The notes under the pieces are model-generated. The model saw nothing but the letters and a program-made list of their open reading frames with translations. It did no database searches and was not told where the DNA came from. The position numbers were made by a program, and so were the translations under genes. Shown in pieces: positions 1 to 9,344 of a stretch of DNA of 41,673 nucleotides. Source of the stretch: Alphaproteobacteria bacterium (GTDB lineage: Bacteria; Pseudomonadota; Alphaproteobacteria; CACIAM-22H2); NCBI GenBank assembly GCA_016793165.1, contig JAEULA010000088.1, forward strand, positions 1-41,673, given 5' to 3'. Each line of letters opens with the position of its first letter. The stretch's first letter is position 1.

Positions 1-1990
1 TCGTCGCCATGCCGATGCGGTCCGCCCAATGGAGCGGCCCGCCGAGGTGGTCGGGGAAGCCGTAGCCGTTGACCCATACGACATCGACGTCGCCGGGCCG
101 CAGGGCGATGCCCTCCTCGAGGATGCGGGCACCTTCGTTGATCACGGGGTACAGGCAGCGCTCGACGATCTCCGCGTCGTCGACGTGCTCGCGCGGCGCG
201 ATGCCGTGGCGGCGCGCAAGCGCGGCGCAGATCTCGGCGCATTGCGGATCGGGCGTCGGCTTGCGGCCGTCGTAGCGGTAGTAGCCGGCCCCGGTCTTCT
301 GCCCGAGGCGGCCGAGCTCCAGCATCGCCTGCACCGGCGCGCGATAGCTCGGATCGTCCGGCAGGCCGCCGGCCGCGCGCCGCTCGATCACGACCTTCGC
401 CGCGACGTCGAGCCCGGCGAGGTCGAGCATCCGGCAAGGGCCCATGGGGAGCCCGAGTGCCTCGATGGCGGCGTCGATGCGCGCGGGCGGCACGCCCTCC
501 ATCAGCAGGAAGTCGGCCTCGCGCATGTAGCTTTCCAGCATGCGGTTGCCGATGAAGCCGTAGCAGACGCCCGACACGACCGCGACCTTGCCGATGCGCC
601 GCGCGAGCCGCATCACCGTCGCCAGGCCATCGGGCGCGGTTCGCGCGCCGCGCACGACTTCGAGCAGGCGCATGACGTTCGCCGGGCTGAAGAAATGCAT
701 GCCGAGGAAATCCCCGGGCCGTCCGCTGGCCAGGGCGAGCGCGTCGACGTCGAGGGTCGAGGTGTTGGTCGCGATGATCGCGCCCGGCCTGCAGACCCGA
801 CCGAGCTCCGCGGCGACACGCGTCTTGAGGGCCATGTTCTCGACCACCGCCTCGACGACGAGGTCGCAGGCCGCGAGCGCGCCGTAGTCGAGCGTGCCGG
901 CGATCAGGTCCATGCGCGCGGCAACCTGATCGGCGCTCATCCGTCCTCGCGCGGCGGCCGCCTCGTAGTTGCGGCGCACCGTGCCGAGACCGCGATCGAG
1001 CGCCTCGGCGCCGACCTCGACGAGCGTCACCGGGAGGCCGGCATTCGCGAAGGTCATCGCGATGCCGCCGCCCATCGTGCCGGCGCCGACGACACCGACG
1101 CGCCCGACGGGCCGCGTCGCCGTCTCGGCCGGAAGATCCGGGATGCGGGAGACCTCGCGCTCGGCGAAGAACAGATGGCGTAGCGCCGCCGATTGCGGCG
1201 AGGCGCGCAACGCCTCGAACGCCTCGGCCTCGAGCGCGGCACCGTCGGCGAAGGGCCGCGACGCGGCCGCCTCGACGCAATCGACGATCGCGGGCAGGGC
1301 GGGATAGTGCCTTGCCCTCGCGGCGATCTCGGCACGCCGACGCGCGAACAGAGCCGGATCGCGATCGGCGGCCGAGGGCACGAGCGTGCCGGAGCGGCGT
1401 GGCGCACGCCGCTCGTCCGCTAGGCGCAGGGCGAAGCGGGCAGCGGCTGCCGGCAGCTCGCCCACGACGATCTCGTCGACGAGGCCGATCCTCGCTGCCG
1501 CCGCCGCGTCGACCATCCGTCCGCTCAGGATCAGATCGAGCGCCGCCTCGGCACCGATCAGTCGCGGCAGGCGCTGCGTGCCGAGCGAACCGGGGAGCAG
1601 CCCGAGCTTGACCTCGGGCAGCCCGACACGCGCCTTCGCGTCGGCGACGCGCCAATGGCAGGCGAGCGCGAGCTCCAGCCCGCCGCCCAGCGCCGTGCCG
1701 TGCAGCGCCGCCACCACCGGGATCGGCAGCGCCTCGATCCGCGCGAGGACGGCGTTGAACGGCTTCGCCGAGAAGTCCGGCCGGTCGAACTCTCGAATGT
1801 CGCCGCCGGCGACGAAGGTCGATCCGGCGCAGCGGACGACCAGCGCCCGCAGCGAAGCGTCCGCTTCGATGCGGGCAAGCGCTGCGTCGAGATCCGACAC
1901 GACGGCACGCGAGATCGCGTTCACCGGCGGATTGTCGATGACCAGGACCGCGAGCGCGCCGTCGGTCTCGAGCTTCACGTGCTGCGTCAT
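1..1990 (-). CDS. Enoyl-CoA hydratase / 3-hydroxyacyl-CoA dehydrogenase fusion (partial, C-terminus outside window)
   Basis: Bifunctional beta-oxidation enzyme of the FadB/FadJ type: it hydrates enoyl-CoA and oxidises the 3-hydroxyacyl-CoA with NAD. Residues 1-190 are a crotonase domain with the oxyanion-hole segment HGTALGGGLE and both catalytic glutamates, E106 (GGGLE) and E126 (GLPEVKLG). From about 297 there is an NAD-binding dehydrogenase domain with VGVVGAGTMGGG (298-309), NTSTL (409-413) and the catalytic-histidine segment LGMHFFSPAN (H432). About 663 residues are visible and the frame is open to base 1. Family members of this layout run near 700, so only a few dozen residues should be missing. 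The ATG at 1990 lies 11 bases after the acyl-CoA dehydrogenase stop, so the two are probably co-translated. Family assignment is firm; the chain-length preference is not visible. Confidence 0.93.
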   Translation of the reverse strand, partial: MTQHVKLETDGALAVLVIDNPPVNAISRAVVSDLDAALARIEADASLRALVVRCAGSTFVAGGDIREFDRPDFSAKPFNAVLARIEALPIPVVAALHGTALGGGLELALACHWRVADAKARVGLPEVKLGLLPGSLGTQRLPRLIGAEAALDLILSGRMVDAAAAARIGLVDEIVVGELPAAAARFALRLADERRAPRRSGTLVPSAADRDPALFARRRAEIAARARHYPALPAIVDCVEAAASRPFADGAALEAEAFEALRASPQSAALRHLFFAEREVSRIPDLPAETATRPVGRVGVVGAGTMGGGIAMTFANAGLPVTLVEVGAEALDRGLGTVRRNYEAAAARGRMSADQVAARMDLIAGTLDYGALAACDLVVEAVVENMALKTRVAAELGRVCRPGAIIATNTSTLDVDALALASGRPGDFLGMHFFSPANVMRLLEVVRGARTAPDGLATVMRLARRIGKVAVVSGVCYGFIGNRMLESYMREADFLLMEGVPPARIDAAIEALGLPMGPCRMLDLAGLDVAAKVVIERRAAGGLPDDPSYRAPVQAMLELGRLGQKTGAGYYRYDGRKPTPDPQCAEICAALARRHGIAPREHVDDAEIVERCLYPVINEGARILEEGIALRPGDVDVVWVNGYGFPDHLGGPLHWADRIGMAT

Positions 1991-2001
1991 CTCCGTCGCC
2001 C

Positions 2002-3801
2002 TCAGAACCAGGAATCCCGCATGTCGTAAGGCACTGCGTTGACCTCCGCGAGCAGGCGGCAGGCGTGCTCGTTCTGCGCCAGCTCCCACTCCGCGAAATA
2101 CCGGGCCGCGTGGACCTTGCCGCGATGGAACGCCGCTTCCGGCCCGTTCGCGCCGCGACGAAGCGCCGCCGCCGCGACCGCCGCCTGCCGCAGCCACAGC
2201 CAGCCGACCAGCACGCGCCCGAACGCGTCGAGATAGACCGTGGCGTTCGCGAGCGCGAGATCGATGTCGGCGCGACGCAGCGCCTCGATCGCGCGCGTCG
2301 CGCGCTCGAGATCGGCGAGGGCCGCCTCCAGCCGAGCGGCGATGACGGCGATCGTCGCCTCGCCGCGCGCCGCGGCGATGGCCCCGCGCATCTCGGCCAG
2401 CAGCGCGGCGAAAGCTGCACCGCCGTCGATGACGAGCTTGCGCCCGAGGAGATCGAGGCCGTGGATGCCTTCGGCGCCTTCGTGGATCGGATTGAGGCGC
2501 TGGTCGCGCAGCAGCTGCTCGAGCGGGTGGTCGCGAAGATAGCCGGCGCCGCCGAGGACCTGGATCGCGAGGTCGTTGGCGGCGACCCCGTATTTCGAGC
2601 TCCACGACTTGACCACGGGCGTCAACAGGCCCAGCCGCGCGCCAGCGGCCGCGCGGGCGGCGGTGTCGGGATGGGTGCGCTCGTCCTCGGCGAGCATGCT
2701 CGCATAGAGGCACAGCGCCATCGCGCCCTCGGCATAGGCCTTCTGCTGCAGCAGCATCCGGCGGATGTCGGCGTGCTCGATCAGCATCGCCTGGGGCGAG
2801 GCGGGATCCTTGCTCGACGGCAGGCGCCCCTGCGGCCGCGATCGCGCATAGCCGAGCGCGTGCTCGAAGCCGCGGCACGCGAGCGCGGCGGCGTTGAGGC
2901 CGACGCCGATGCGCGCCTCGTTCATCATCTGGAACATGCAGCGCAGGCCTTCACCGAGCCCGCCCACCAGCGTGCCGACCGCGCCGTCGCGCTCGCCGAA
3001 GCCGAGCACGGTCGAGGTGATGTTGCGATTGCCGAGCTTGTGCAGCAGGCCGCCCAGCGCGACGTCGTTGCGGGGACCGGGATTGCCGTCCGCGTCGACC
3101 AGCCGCTTGGGCACCAGGAACAGCGAGATGCCCTTCACGCCCGGCGGCGCACCGCGCGCCTTGGCGAGCACCATGTGCGCGATGTTCCCGGCGAGCGCGT
3201 GCTCCCCGCCCGAGATGAACATCTTGGTGCCGAACAGTCGCCACGTGCCGTCGGGGGCGGGCTCCGCGCGGGTGCGAATGTCGGCAAGCGCCGAACCCTG
3301 GCCGGGCTCGGTCAGCGCCATCGTGCCCGCGCAGCGCCCGGTCATCAGTGCGGGAAGGAACAGCCGCCTCTGCTCGTCGTCGCCGAAGGCCCGCAGCAGG
3401 TTGATCACGCCGATCGTGAGGAACGCGTACCAGTGGGTCGGGCCGTTCGCCGCGTGGAAATGCGCGCTCGCCGCGCGCAGCACCGGCTCGGGCAGCTGCA
3501 GCCCGCCCTCGTCCTCGTCGCAATGCGCGCGCAGGAATCCTGCCTCCGCGATCGCGTTCCACGCCTCCTGCGTGCCCGGCACGTGGCGCACCTCGCCGTC
3601 CTCGAGCCACGGCTCGCGCGCATCGCCCGCGGTGAAGTGCGGGGCGAGCTCGCGGTCCGCGATCGATTTCGCCGAGGCGACCACCGCGTCGTAGTCGTCG
3701 CGCGTCTGGCCGCGATAGCGCTGACGCTCGGCGAGCGCCGCGACCCCGAGGACCTCGTGCAGCAGGAAGTCGAGGTTGCGGGGATCCAGGCTCGCGCTCA
3801 C
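2002..3801 (-). CDS. Acyl-CoA dehydrogenase, long form with extra C-terminal domain
   Basis: FAD-dependent acyl-CoA dehydrogenase of 599 residues, about 200 longer than the basic family, with the additional C-terminal helical domain found in FadE-like and DmdC-like members. The flavin/substrate motif MALTEPGQGS is at 161-170, and the expected catalytic glutamate is E441 in PIHEGAEGIHG. The start is taken as the GTG at 3801 because it overlaps the stop of the preceding dehydrogenase (GTGA, 4 bases) and the conserved protein begins there. The same frame stays open for another 1.4 kb upstream, but that translation is arginine-rich shadow. Probably the first oxidation step for an acyl-CoA further processed by the downstream hydratase/dehydrogenase. 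The substrate cannot be read from the sequence. Confidence 0.92.
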   Translation of the reverse strand: MSASLDPRNLDFLLHEVLGVAALAERQRYRGQTRDDYDAVVASAKSIADRELAPHFTAGDAREPWLEDGEVRHVPGTQEAWNAIAEAGFLRAHCDEDEGGLQLPEPVLRAASAHFHAANGPTHWYAFLTIGVINLLRAFGDDEQRRLFLPALMTGRCAGTMALTEPGQGSALADIRTRAEPAPDGTWRLFGTKMFISGGEHALAGNIAHMVLAKARGAPPGVKGISLFLVPKRLVDADGNPGPRNDVALGGLLHKLGNRNITSTVLGFGERDGAVGTLVGGLGEGLRCMFQMMNEARIGVGLNAAALACRGFEHALGYARSRPQGRLPSSKDPASPQAMLIEHADIRRMLLQQKAYAEGAMALCLYASMLAEDERTHPDTAARAAAGARLGLLTPVVKSWSSKYGVAANDLAIQVLGGAGYLRDHPLEQLLRDQRLNPIHEGAEGIHGLDLLGRKLVIDGGAAFAALLAEMRGAIAAARGEATIAVIAARLEAALADLERATRAIEALRRADIDLALANATVYLDAFGRVLVGWLWLRQAAVAAAALRRGANGPEAAFHRGKVHAARYFAEWELAQNEHACRLLAEVNAVPYDMRDSWF

Positions 3802-5030
3802 CGCGCGTCCCGATTGGCGCCGGGCGGCAGGCGATGGCGCTTGAGCTCGAGCCGGCCGATCTGGTTGCGATGGACCTCGTCGGGACCGTCGGCGAGGCGC
3901 AGGAGGCGCGCCGTCGCATAGGCGCTGGCGAGGCCGAAGTCGTTGGTGACGCCGCCGCCGCCGAACACCTGGATCGCCCAGTCGATCACCTTGCAGGCCA
4001 TGTTCGGGACCGCGACCTTGATCATCGCGATCTCGGCGCGCGCGACCTTGTTGCCGACCGTGTCCATCATGTGCGCCGCCTTGAGCGTGAGCAGCCGCGC
4101 CTGCTCGATGAGGATGCGCGACTCCGCGATGCGCTCGAGCGTGACCGTCTGATCGGCGACCGGCCGGCCGAAGGCGACGCGCGCATCGGCGCGACGGCAC
4201 ATCTTCTCCAGCGTGCGCTCGGCCAGGCCGATCAGCCGCATGCAGTGGTGGATGCGGCCGGGCCCGAGGCGTCCCTGCGCGATCTCGAAGCCGCGACCCT
4301 CGCCCAGCAGCATGTTGTCCGCCGGCACGCGCACACCCTCGAAGCGCACTTCGGCCGCGCGGTCGGGCACGGCGAAGAATCCGAAAACCGGCAGCGGCCG
4401 GACCACGGTGACGCCGGGCGTGTCCTTCGGCACCAGGATCATCGACTGCTGGCGGTGGCGATCGGGATTCCCCGGATCCGTCTTGCCCATGAAGATCATG
4501 ATCTTGCAGCGCGGATCCGTGGCGCCGGTCGTGAACCATTTGTGCCCGTCGATGACGTAGGAGTCGCCGTCGCGGCGGATGGTGCTCTCGATGTTGGTGG
4601 CATCGCTCGACGCCACCGCCGGCTCGGTCATCGCGAACGAGGAACGGATGCGCCCGGCGAGCAGGGGCTCGAGCCATGCCCGCTTCTGGTCGTCGGTGCC
4701 GTAGCGCAGCAGCACTTCCATGTTGCCGGTATCGGGCGCCGAACAGTTGAACAGCTCGGGCGCCAGGTGCGAGCGGCCCATGACCTCGCACAGCGGCGCG
4801 TACTCGACATTGCTGAGGCCGTCGGGATGCGCGTCCTTCGGCAGCCACAGGTTCCAGAGTCCGGCGGCGCGCGCCTTGGGCTTGAGCTCCTCGACGACCG
4901 GTTGCACCGCCCAGGGGCCGAGCTCGGAGGTCTCCCGGTAGTAGCGCTCCTCCGCAGGGTAGACGTGCTCCTCCATGAACGCCTCGAGGCGGCTCCGGAG
5001 AGAGGCGGCCCTCGGCGACAACTCGAACAT
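3798..5030 (-). CDS. Acyl-CoA dehydrogenase, ACAD10/11-like
   Basis: A 410-residue acyl-CoA dehydrogenase of standard length. The conserved FAMTEPAVASSDATN (132-146) binds flavin and substrate. The C-terminal DGPDEVHRNQIGRLELK has E385 where ACAD10/ACAD11-type enzymes place this acidic residue. It resembles that subgroup more than FadE. The ATG at 5030 has a strong ribosome site (GGAGG) 6 bases upstream on the minus strand. It is the first gene of the oxidation trio and overlaps the second dehydrogenase by 4 bases. Two non-identical dehydrogenases in tandem could form a heteromer or act on different chain lengths or branching patterns. That choice is inference. Confidence 0.92.
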   Translation of the reverse strand: MFELSPRAASLRSRLEAFMEEHVYPAEERYYRETSELGPWAVQPVVEELKPKARAAGLWNLWLPKDAHPDGLSNVEYAPLCEVMGRSHLAPELFNCSAPDTGNMEVLLRYGTDDQKRAWLEPLLAGRIRSSFAMTEPAVASSDATNIESTIRRDGDSYVIDGHKWFTTGATDPRCKIMIFMGKTDPGNPDRHRQQSMILVPKDTPGVTVVRPLPVFGFFAVPDRAAEVRFEGVRVPADNMLLGEGRGFEIAQGRLGPGRIHHCMRLIGLAERTLEKMCRRADARVAFGRPVADQTVTLERIAESRILIEQARLLTLKAAHMMDTVGNKVARAEIAMIKVAVPNMACKVIDWAIQVFGGGGVTNDFGLASAYATARLLRLADGPDEVHRNQIGRLELKRHRLPPGANRDAR

Positions 5031-5144
5031 TCGGATCCTCCGCAGCGACCGTCACACGCTGCCGCCTCGGACCGGGCCGCGATAGGAAGAAGTTGAGAGA
5101 CGTCCGCCGGGGCCGTCGGTCGTGCGCGAAGGTTCCGGACCGGG

Positions 5145-5236
5145 GCCGACACGGGCGAGCCGCAGGGGTCGACACGCGCGAGCCGCCGAGGTCGACACGC
5201 GCGAACTGCGCGGGTCGACGCCGGCAAGCCGGATGT
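5145..5236. repeat. Four tandem 23-bp repeats in an intergenic spacer
   Basis: Units begin at 5145, 5168, 5191 and 5214 with an exact 23-base period. The consensus starts GTCGACACGCGCGAGCCG (GCCGAC in the first unit), and the fourth unit is the most diverged. Units 2-4 each carry a GTCGAC hexamer. The array lies between the hydantoinase B stop and the acyl-CoA dehydrogenase promoter region, about 115 bases upstream of that start codon. It could bind a regulator cooperatively (23 bp is close to two helical turns) or be a neutral minisatellite. No coding role is evident. Confidence 0.75.
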
Positions 5237-5286
5237 GCGAACCGCATGCGCCTCGGCACCCGCTTCGCGCACCGCGGCGGCGTGCC

Positions 5287-7383
5287 TCACTCCGCGGCCG
5301 CCGGCACGCCTGCGAAGGTCTCCGCCATCGCCGCCTCGAGCCGCGCCCGGATCGCGTCGGGGTCCTGGAGGATCCGGCTCAGCCGGCCGGACCCGGCGCG
5401 CGGCAGGTCGGGGATCGCGGCCTTGAAGATGCGCAGACGTGCCGCCTTGCGCTGCGCGCGGGGCAGCGCATAGAGGCCGCGATTGAGCCGCCCCATCGTC
5501 GCGTCGTCGAAGATGCGCTCCCAGGCCTCGCGCTCCGGGCCGAAGTCGAAGTCGGAGCCGGCATTCGAGCGCACGTGCGCGGCGCGAAGGCGCTCGGTCG
5601 CGGCGCGGTCGACGGCGAGGTCGGGGCCCAGCGCGACGCCGTAGTCCCGCGAAGCGGCCTCACGACTGACGAAGCCCTGCTCGACGTCCCGCGCCACGGC
5701 CTCGGCCTCGCGCTCGAACGGGTCGCCATAGCCGGCGGCACCGGGCGTGAGCACCGACAAGGTCTGGCCGCGCTCCAACGTGACGGGCGCCGTCATCTTG
5801 CCGAGGTCGCGCTCGGTGGACCGGCCGCGGTCGAGGATCACCTGCACCGGTGCGCCCGGCTTGCCGCCGCGCACCCCCCAGGGCGGAAAGCGCAGGCGGT
5901 CCATGCCGCGCACCAGGATCGACAATCCGTCGCCGGTCGCCTCGAACGTCACCAGCTGGCCGACGCCGCCGCGCCAGCGCCCGGGGCCGCCCGAGTCGGT
6001 GCGGATGTCGTAGTCGCGGAAGACCAGCGCGCACTTGCCCTCGACCACCTCCAGCGGGTGGTTGAACATCGTGTTCATCGTCACGTCGCGCGCGTCGACG
6101 CCGTCGTGGCCGTGATAGGCGCTCATGCCGCCGCGCGCGACCTGCGCGACGATCACCTTCGGCGGGCCGCCGTCCTCGCCCGGCTCGTTGGCGACGATCG
6201 AGAAGCCCGTGCCGCAGGTCGGGCCGGCCATCTTGTCCGGCGCGGCCTTGAGCAGCAGCCCCGTCACCGCGTCGTTGAAGCTCGTCGCCGTCGCGAAGCG
6301 CACGCCGCAGGCGTCCGGGAACTCGGCATTGAGGATCGTGCCCGGGGGGTTCGTCGCGCTCAGCGGCCGGAACGTGCCGGCATTGAGCGGGATCGTCCGG
6401 TCGTGCGTGCGGATGAAAGTCATGAGCCGGCGCGTCAGCATGTTGTGGAGCTTGCCGGCGGTCGGCAGGTTGTAGGACGCGTCGACCTGCGGATCGGTGC
6501 CGCTGAGATCGAAATGCACGAGGCCGTCCTTGACCGTCATGCGCACCCGCACGCGCACCGGATAGGGCGAGTGCAGGTCGTCGTCGAGATAGTCCCAGAA
6601 GTCGTAGTCGCCGTCGGGCAGCAGCCGGAGCACGGCGCGGGCCTTCTCGGCCGCGTAATCCTTCAGGGCCCGCTGGCAGCCGATGAAGGTGTCGACCCCG
6701 TAGTGCTCGATCGTGTCGTTCACGCGCCGACCGCCGACCTCGAGCGCGCCGAGCATCGCCTGCAGGTCCGACATGTTGGTGTCGGGCAGGCGGCAATTGG
6801 CCTTGAACAGCGTGACGAAGTCGGGATTGAGCTCGCCGCGCCGCATCAGCTTCATCGGCGGGATTCTGAATCCCTCCTGGAAGATGTCGGTGTTGTAGGC
6901 GGAGATGCTGCCGGGGAAGCGGCCGCCGACGTCCATGTAGTGGATGAATCCCCAGCCATAGGCGACGAGCTTGCGGCCATGGAAATACGGCCGGATCACG
7001 TGCAGGTCGGGCAGGTGGGTCGCCATCGCGTCGGACGAGTACGGATCGTTGGTGACGATCGCGTCGCCCGGCTCGAGCGCCCCAATCGCGCGGATGGTGT
7101 GGGCGGCCGGGACGTTCACCGCCGTCGTCTTGTTCTCCGGCGCCCAGCCGAAGACCTGCCCATCGAGATCGACCATCCCGACGGCGAAGTCGGCCGCCTC
7201 GTTGACGAAGACGGAGCGGCAGGTGCGCAGCAGCGTGATGCAGATCTCGTCGGCGATCGCCTCGACCTTGTGCCGCATGATCTCGAGCAGCACCGGATCG
7301 AGGCGCCCGGACTCCGCCGCGGGCGGTCGCGCACCGCCGCCGGCGGCACGCCGCCGCCCCCGTCCCTTCCGAACCGCGCCCAT
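5287..7383 (-). CDS. hyuB: Hydantoinase B / 5-oxoprolinase beta-type subunit
   Basis: A 698-residue HyuB-family protein. This family pairs with HyuA for ATP-dependent opening of hydantoins, N-methylhydantoin, 5-oxoproline or related cyclic amides. Family features are the opening LDPVLLEIMRHKVEAIADEI, the block IVTNDPYSSDAMATHLPD, the glycine-rich DSGGPGRWRGGVG and the C-terminal TPGAAGYGDPFERE. The ATG at 7383 is chosen because GGGGAGGA lies just upstream and the frame above it overlaps the ATPase gene. It follows the transporter ATPase by 31 bases, so uptake and ring opening are probably transcribed together. Its partner HyuA lies 5.8 kb away on the other strand. The exact substrate is unknown. 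Confidence 0.9.
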   Translation of the reverse strand: MGAVRKGRGRRRAAGGGARPPAAESGRLDPVLLEIMRHKVEAIADEICITLLRTCRSVFVNEAADFAVGMVDLDGQVFGWAPENKTTAVNVPAAHTIRAIGALEPGDAIVTNDPYSSDAMATHLPDLHVIRPYFHGRKLVAYGWGFIHYMDVGGRFPGSISAYNTDIFQEGFRIPPMKLMRRGELNPDFVTLFKANCRLPDTNMSDLQAMLGALEVGGRRVNDTIEHYGVDTFIGCQRALKDYAAEKARAVLRLLPDGDYDFWDYLDDDLHSPYPVRVRVRMTVKDGLVHFDLSGTDPQVDASYNLPTAGKLHNMLTRRLMTFIRTHDRTIPLNAGTFRPLSATNPPGTILNAEFPDACGVRFATATSFNDAVTGLLLKAAPDKMAGPTCGTGFSIVANEPGEDGGPPKVIVAQVARGGMSAYHGHDGVDARDVTMNTMFNHPLEVVEGKCALVFRDYDIRTDSGGPGRWRGGVGQLVTFEATGDGLSILVRGMDRLRFPPWGVRGGKPGAPVQVILDRGRSTERDLGKMTAPVTLERGQTLSVLTPGAAGYGDPFEREAEAVARDVEQGFVSREAASRDYGVALGPDLAVDRAATERLRAAHVRSNAGSDFDFGPEREAWERIFDDATMGRLNRGLYALPRAQRKAARLRIFKAAIPDLPRAGSGRLSRILQDPDAIRARLEAAMAETFAGVPAAAE

Positions 7384-7414
7384 GGCCGTCCTCCCCTCGC
7401 CGTCCGTCAGCCCC

Positions 7415-8362
7415 TCATCCGGGACAATGGCATGCATGCCCGTCGCCGGACGAGACCGGATGAAACGCCGGCGCTTCCCTGCGGCAGACGTCGAGCGCAT
7501 AGGCGCAGCGCGGCGCGAAGGCGCAGCCGACCGCCGCGGCCACCTCGGCCGCCGCAACGTCGCGCTCCCAGGGCCAGCTCGGCTTGAGACGCTCCTCCTC
7601 GTCCGACACGACGGGAATCGAGGAGAGCAGCATCTGGGTGTAGCGGTGGCGCGGGCGACCGAACATCGCCGCGGTCGTCCCCGTCTCGACCACGCGGCCG
7701 CGATAGAGCACCACCACGCGGTGCGCGATGTTGCGGACCACGCCGAGGTCGTGGGTGATGAAGATGTAGCTCAGGCCCAGGCGCGCCTGCAGGTCGGCGA
7801 GCAGCTGCAGGATCCGCGCCTGTACCGAGACGTCGAGCGAGGAGGTCGGCTCGTCGAGCACGATGCAGTCGGGCTCGGCGGCAAGCGCGCGCGCCAGGGC
7901 GACGCGCTGGCGCTGGCCGCCGGAAAGCATCGCGGGATAGCGATCGAGGAGGTCGGCCGACATGCCGACGAGCCCGAGGAGCTCGCCGGCGCGCGCGCGC
8001 AGCCGCGCCCGGGGCACCAGCCCGTGGACGGCGAGCGGCAGGGCGATGCTGTCGCCGATCGTGCGCTTGGGATTCAGCGCCGACATCGGGTTCTGCTGCA
8101 CGAACTGCAGCCGCCGGCGCAGCGTGCGTGCGCGACGATCGGGCAGGCGCTCGCCGGCGAAGTGCAGCGTCCCGGCGCTCGGCGCCTCGATGCCGAGGAT
8201 GAGCTTGCCCAGCGTGGTCTTGCCCGACCCGGATTCGCCGACCAGCGCCAGGCACTCGCCCTTGTGCAGCTCGAGGCCGACGTCGCGCAGCGCCGCCACC
8301 TCGGTTCGTCCGACCCGGTAGGTCTTCGAGACGTCGCGGACGGCGAGCAGCGGCTCAGGCAT
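7415..8362 (-). CDS. Peptide/amide ABC importer ATPase, DppF/OppF type
   Basis: Nucleotide-binding subunit of 315 residues: Walker A GESGSGKTT (42-50), signature LSGGQ (146-150), Walker B IVLDE (167-171), then the H-loop in FITHDLGV. The C-terminus carries the oligopeptide-transporter extension with cysteine-rich CAFAPRCAYALDVC, as in DppF/OppF proteins that bind an iron-sulfur cluster. The ATG at 8362 overlaps the preceding ATPase stop by 8 bases (ATGCCTGA). The frame continues upstream, but only as shadow of that gene. It works at the inner face of the cytoplasmic membrane with the DppD-like ATPase and the two permeases upstream. Confidence 0.94.
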   Translation of the reverse strand: MPEPLLAVRDVSKTYRVGRTEVAALRDVGLELHKGECLALVGESGSGKTTLGKLILGIEAPSAGTLHFAGERLPDRRARTLRRRLQFVQQNPMSALNPKRTIGDSIALPLAVHGLVPRARLRARAGELLGLVGMSADLLDRYPAMLSGGQRQRVALARALAAEPDCIVLDEPTSSLDVSVQARILQLLADLQARLGLSYIFITHDLGVVRNIAHRVVVLYRGRVVETGTTAAMFGRPRHRYTQMLLSSIPVVSDEEERLKPSWPWERDVAAAEVAAAVGCAFAPRCAYALDVCRREAPAFHPVSSGDGHACHCPG

Positions 8363-9344
8363 CGGCGGCCACCGTGGCCGGGGCATGGAGGACGCAGCGA
8401 ACGCGCCGACCTGGAGAGACCTCGACCCAGGGCGGCTCGCGGTCGCATGCCGCCGTGGCGTGCGGGCAGCGCGTGCTGAACCGGCATCCCGGCGGCGCCT
8501 GCGTGTAGTCCGGCACCACGCCCTCGATCGGCTGCGGCAGCCCGCCGCCGCCGAGGCGCGGCACCGCCGCGAACAGTGCGCGCGTATAGGGATGCAGCGG
8601 CGTGCGGAACACCTCGTCGACCGACCCCTCCTCCGCGACGGTCCCGGCGTACATGACATAGACGCGCGAGCAGAACTGCCGGATGACCCCGAGGTTGTGC
8701 GCGATGAGGATCACCGCCGCGCCCGACTCCCGCGTCAGCGCCGCCATCAGCCGCAGCGTCTGCTCCTGCACCGTGACGTCGAGCGCCGTGCCGGGCTCGT
8801 CGGCGATCACCAGCTCGGGCCCGTTGATCATCGCCATGGTGATCATGACCCGCTGCGCCATGCCGCCCGAGAGCTGGAACGGATAGGAGCGCAGCACGCG
8901 ATCGGGATCGTCGATGAAGACGCGGGCCAGCGCCGCGCGCGCGAGATCGAGCGCCTCGGCGCGGCGTGCGACCTTGCCGCCGCGGCGGACGACCTCGAAC
9001 ATCTGGTCGGCGATCGTGAACACCGGGTTCAGGGCGACCGACGGGTCCTGGAAGATCATGCTCATCTCGCGGCCGCGCAGGGCACCCCACCGCTGCGCCC
9101 CCGCACGGACCAGGCTCTCGCCCTTCCACAGGACGTCGCCGGAGAGCTCCGCATTGCGCTGCGACACCAGGCCGAGCGCGGCGCGGGCCGTCACCGACTT
9201 GCCGCAACCTGATTCGCCGACGATGCCGACGCGCTCACCGGGCGCGATCGAGAGGTCGATCCCGTCAAGCACGCGCGCGACGCCCTCGTAGAGCCTGAAC
9301 GAGAGGCGCAGACTCCGCAGCGCGAGCAGGGCCGGCCCGGTCAT
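8355..9344 (-). CDS. Peptide/amide ABC importer ATPase, DppD/OppD type
   Basis: ATPase of 329 residues: Walker A GESGCGKS (43-50), Q-loop MIFQDP (about 97), signature LSGGM (158-162), Walker B LVIADE (178-183) and H-loop LIAHNLGV. After Walker B it reads ADEPGTALDV, where most relatives have ADEPTTALDV. That is a small deviation in a conserved loop. The C-terminal CRFSTRCPHATAAC is the usual oligopeptide-type cysteine extension. The ATG at 9344 overlaps the permease stop by 4 bases. It should form a heterodimer with the DppF-like protein encoded next. Confidence 0.94.
   Translation of the reverse strand: MTGPALLALRSLRLSFRLYEGVARVLDGIDLSIAPGERVGIVGESGCGKSVTARAALGLVSQRNAELSGDVLWKGESLVRAGAQRWGALRGREMSMIFQDPSVALNPVFTIADQMFEVVRRGGKVARRAEALDLARAALARVFIDDPDRVLRSYPFQLSGGMAQRVMITMAMINGPELVIADEPGTALDVTVQEQTLRLMAALTRESGAAVILIAHNLGVIRQFCSRVYVMYAGTVAEEGSVDEVFRTPLHPYTRALFAAVPRLGGGGLPQPIEGVVPDYTQAPPGCRFSTRCPHATAACDREPPWVEVSPGRRVRCVLHAPATVAADA

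Noticed and set aside
29..1183. Rightward open frame of 384 codons at the window start
   Set aside because: It lies antisense to the hydratase/dehydrogenase fusion, whose catalytic motifs are all present.
5145..5236. Reading the 23-bp repeats as a CRISPR array
   Set aside because: Units are contiguous with no unique spacers and no cas genes are present.
3802..5259. N-terminal extension of the long acyl-CoA dehydrogenase to 1,085 residues
   Set aside because: The extension is frame-shadow of the first dehydrogenase. The conserved protein starts at the GTG at 3801.
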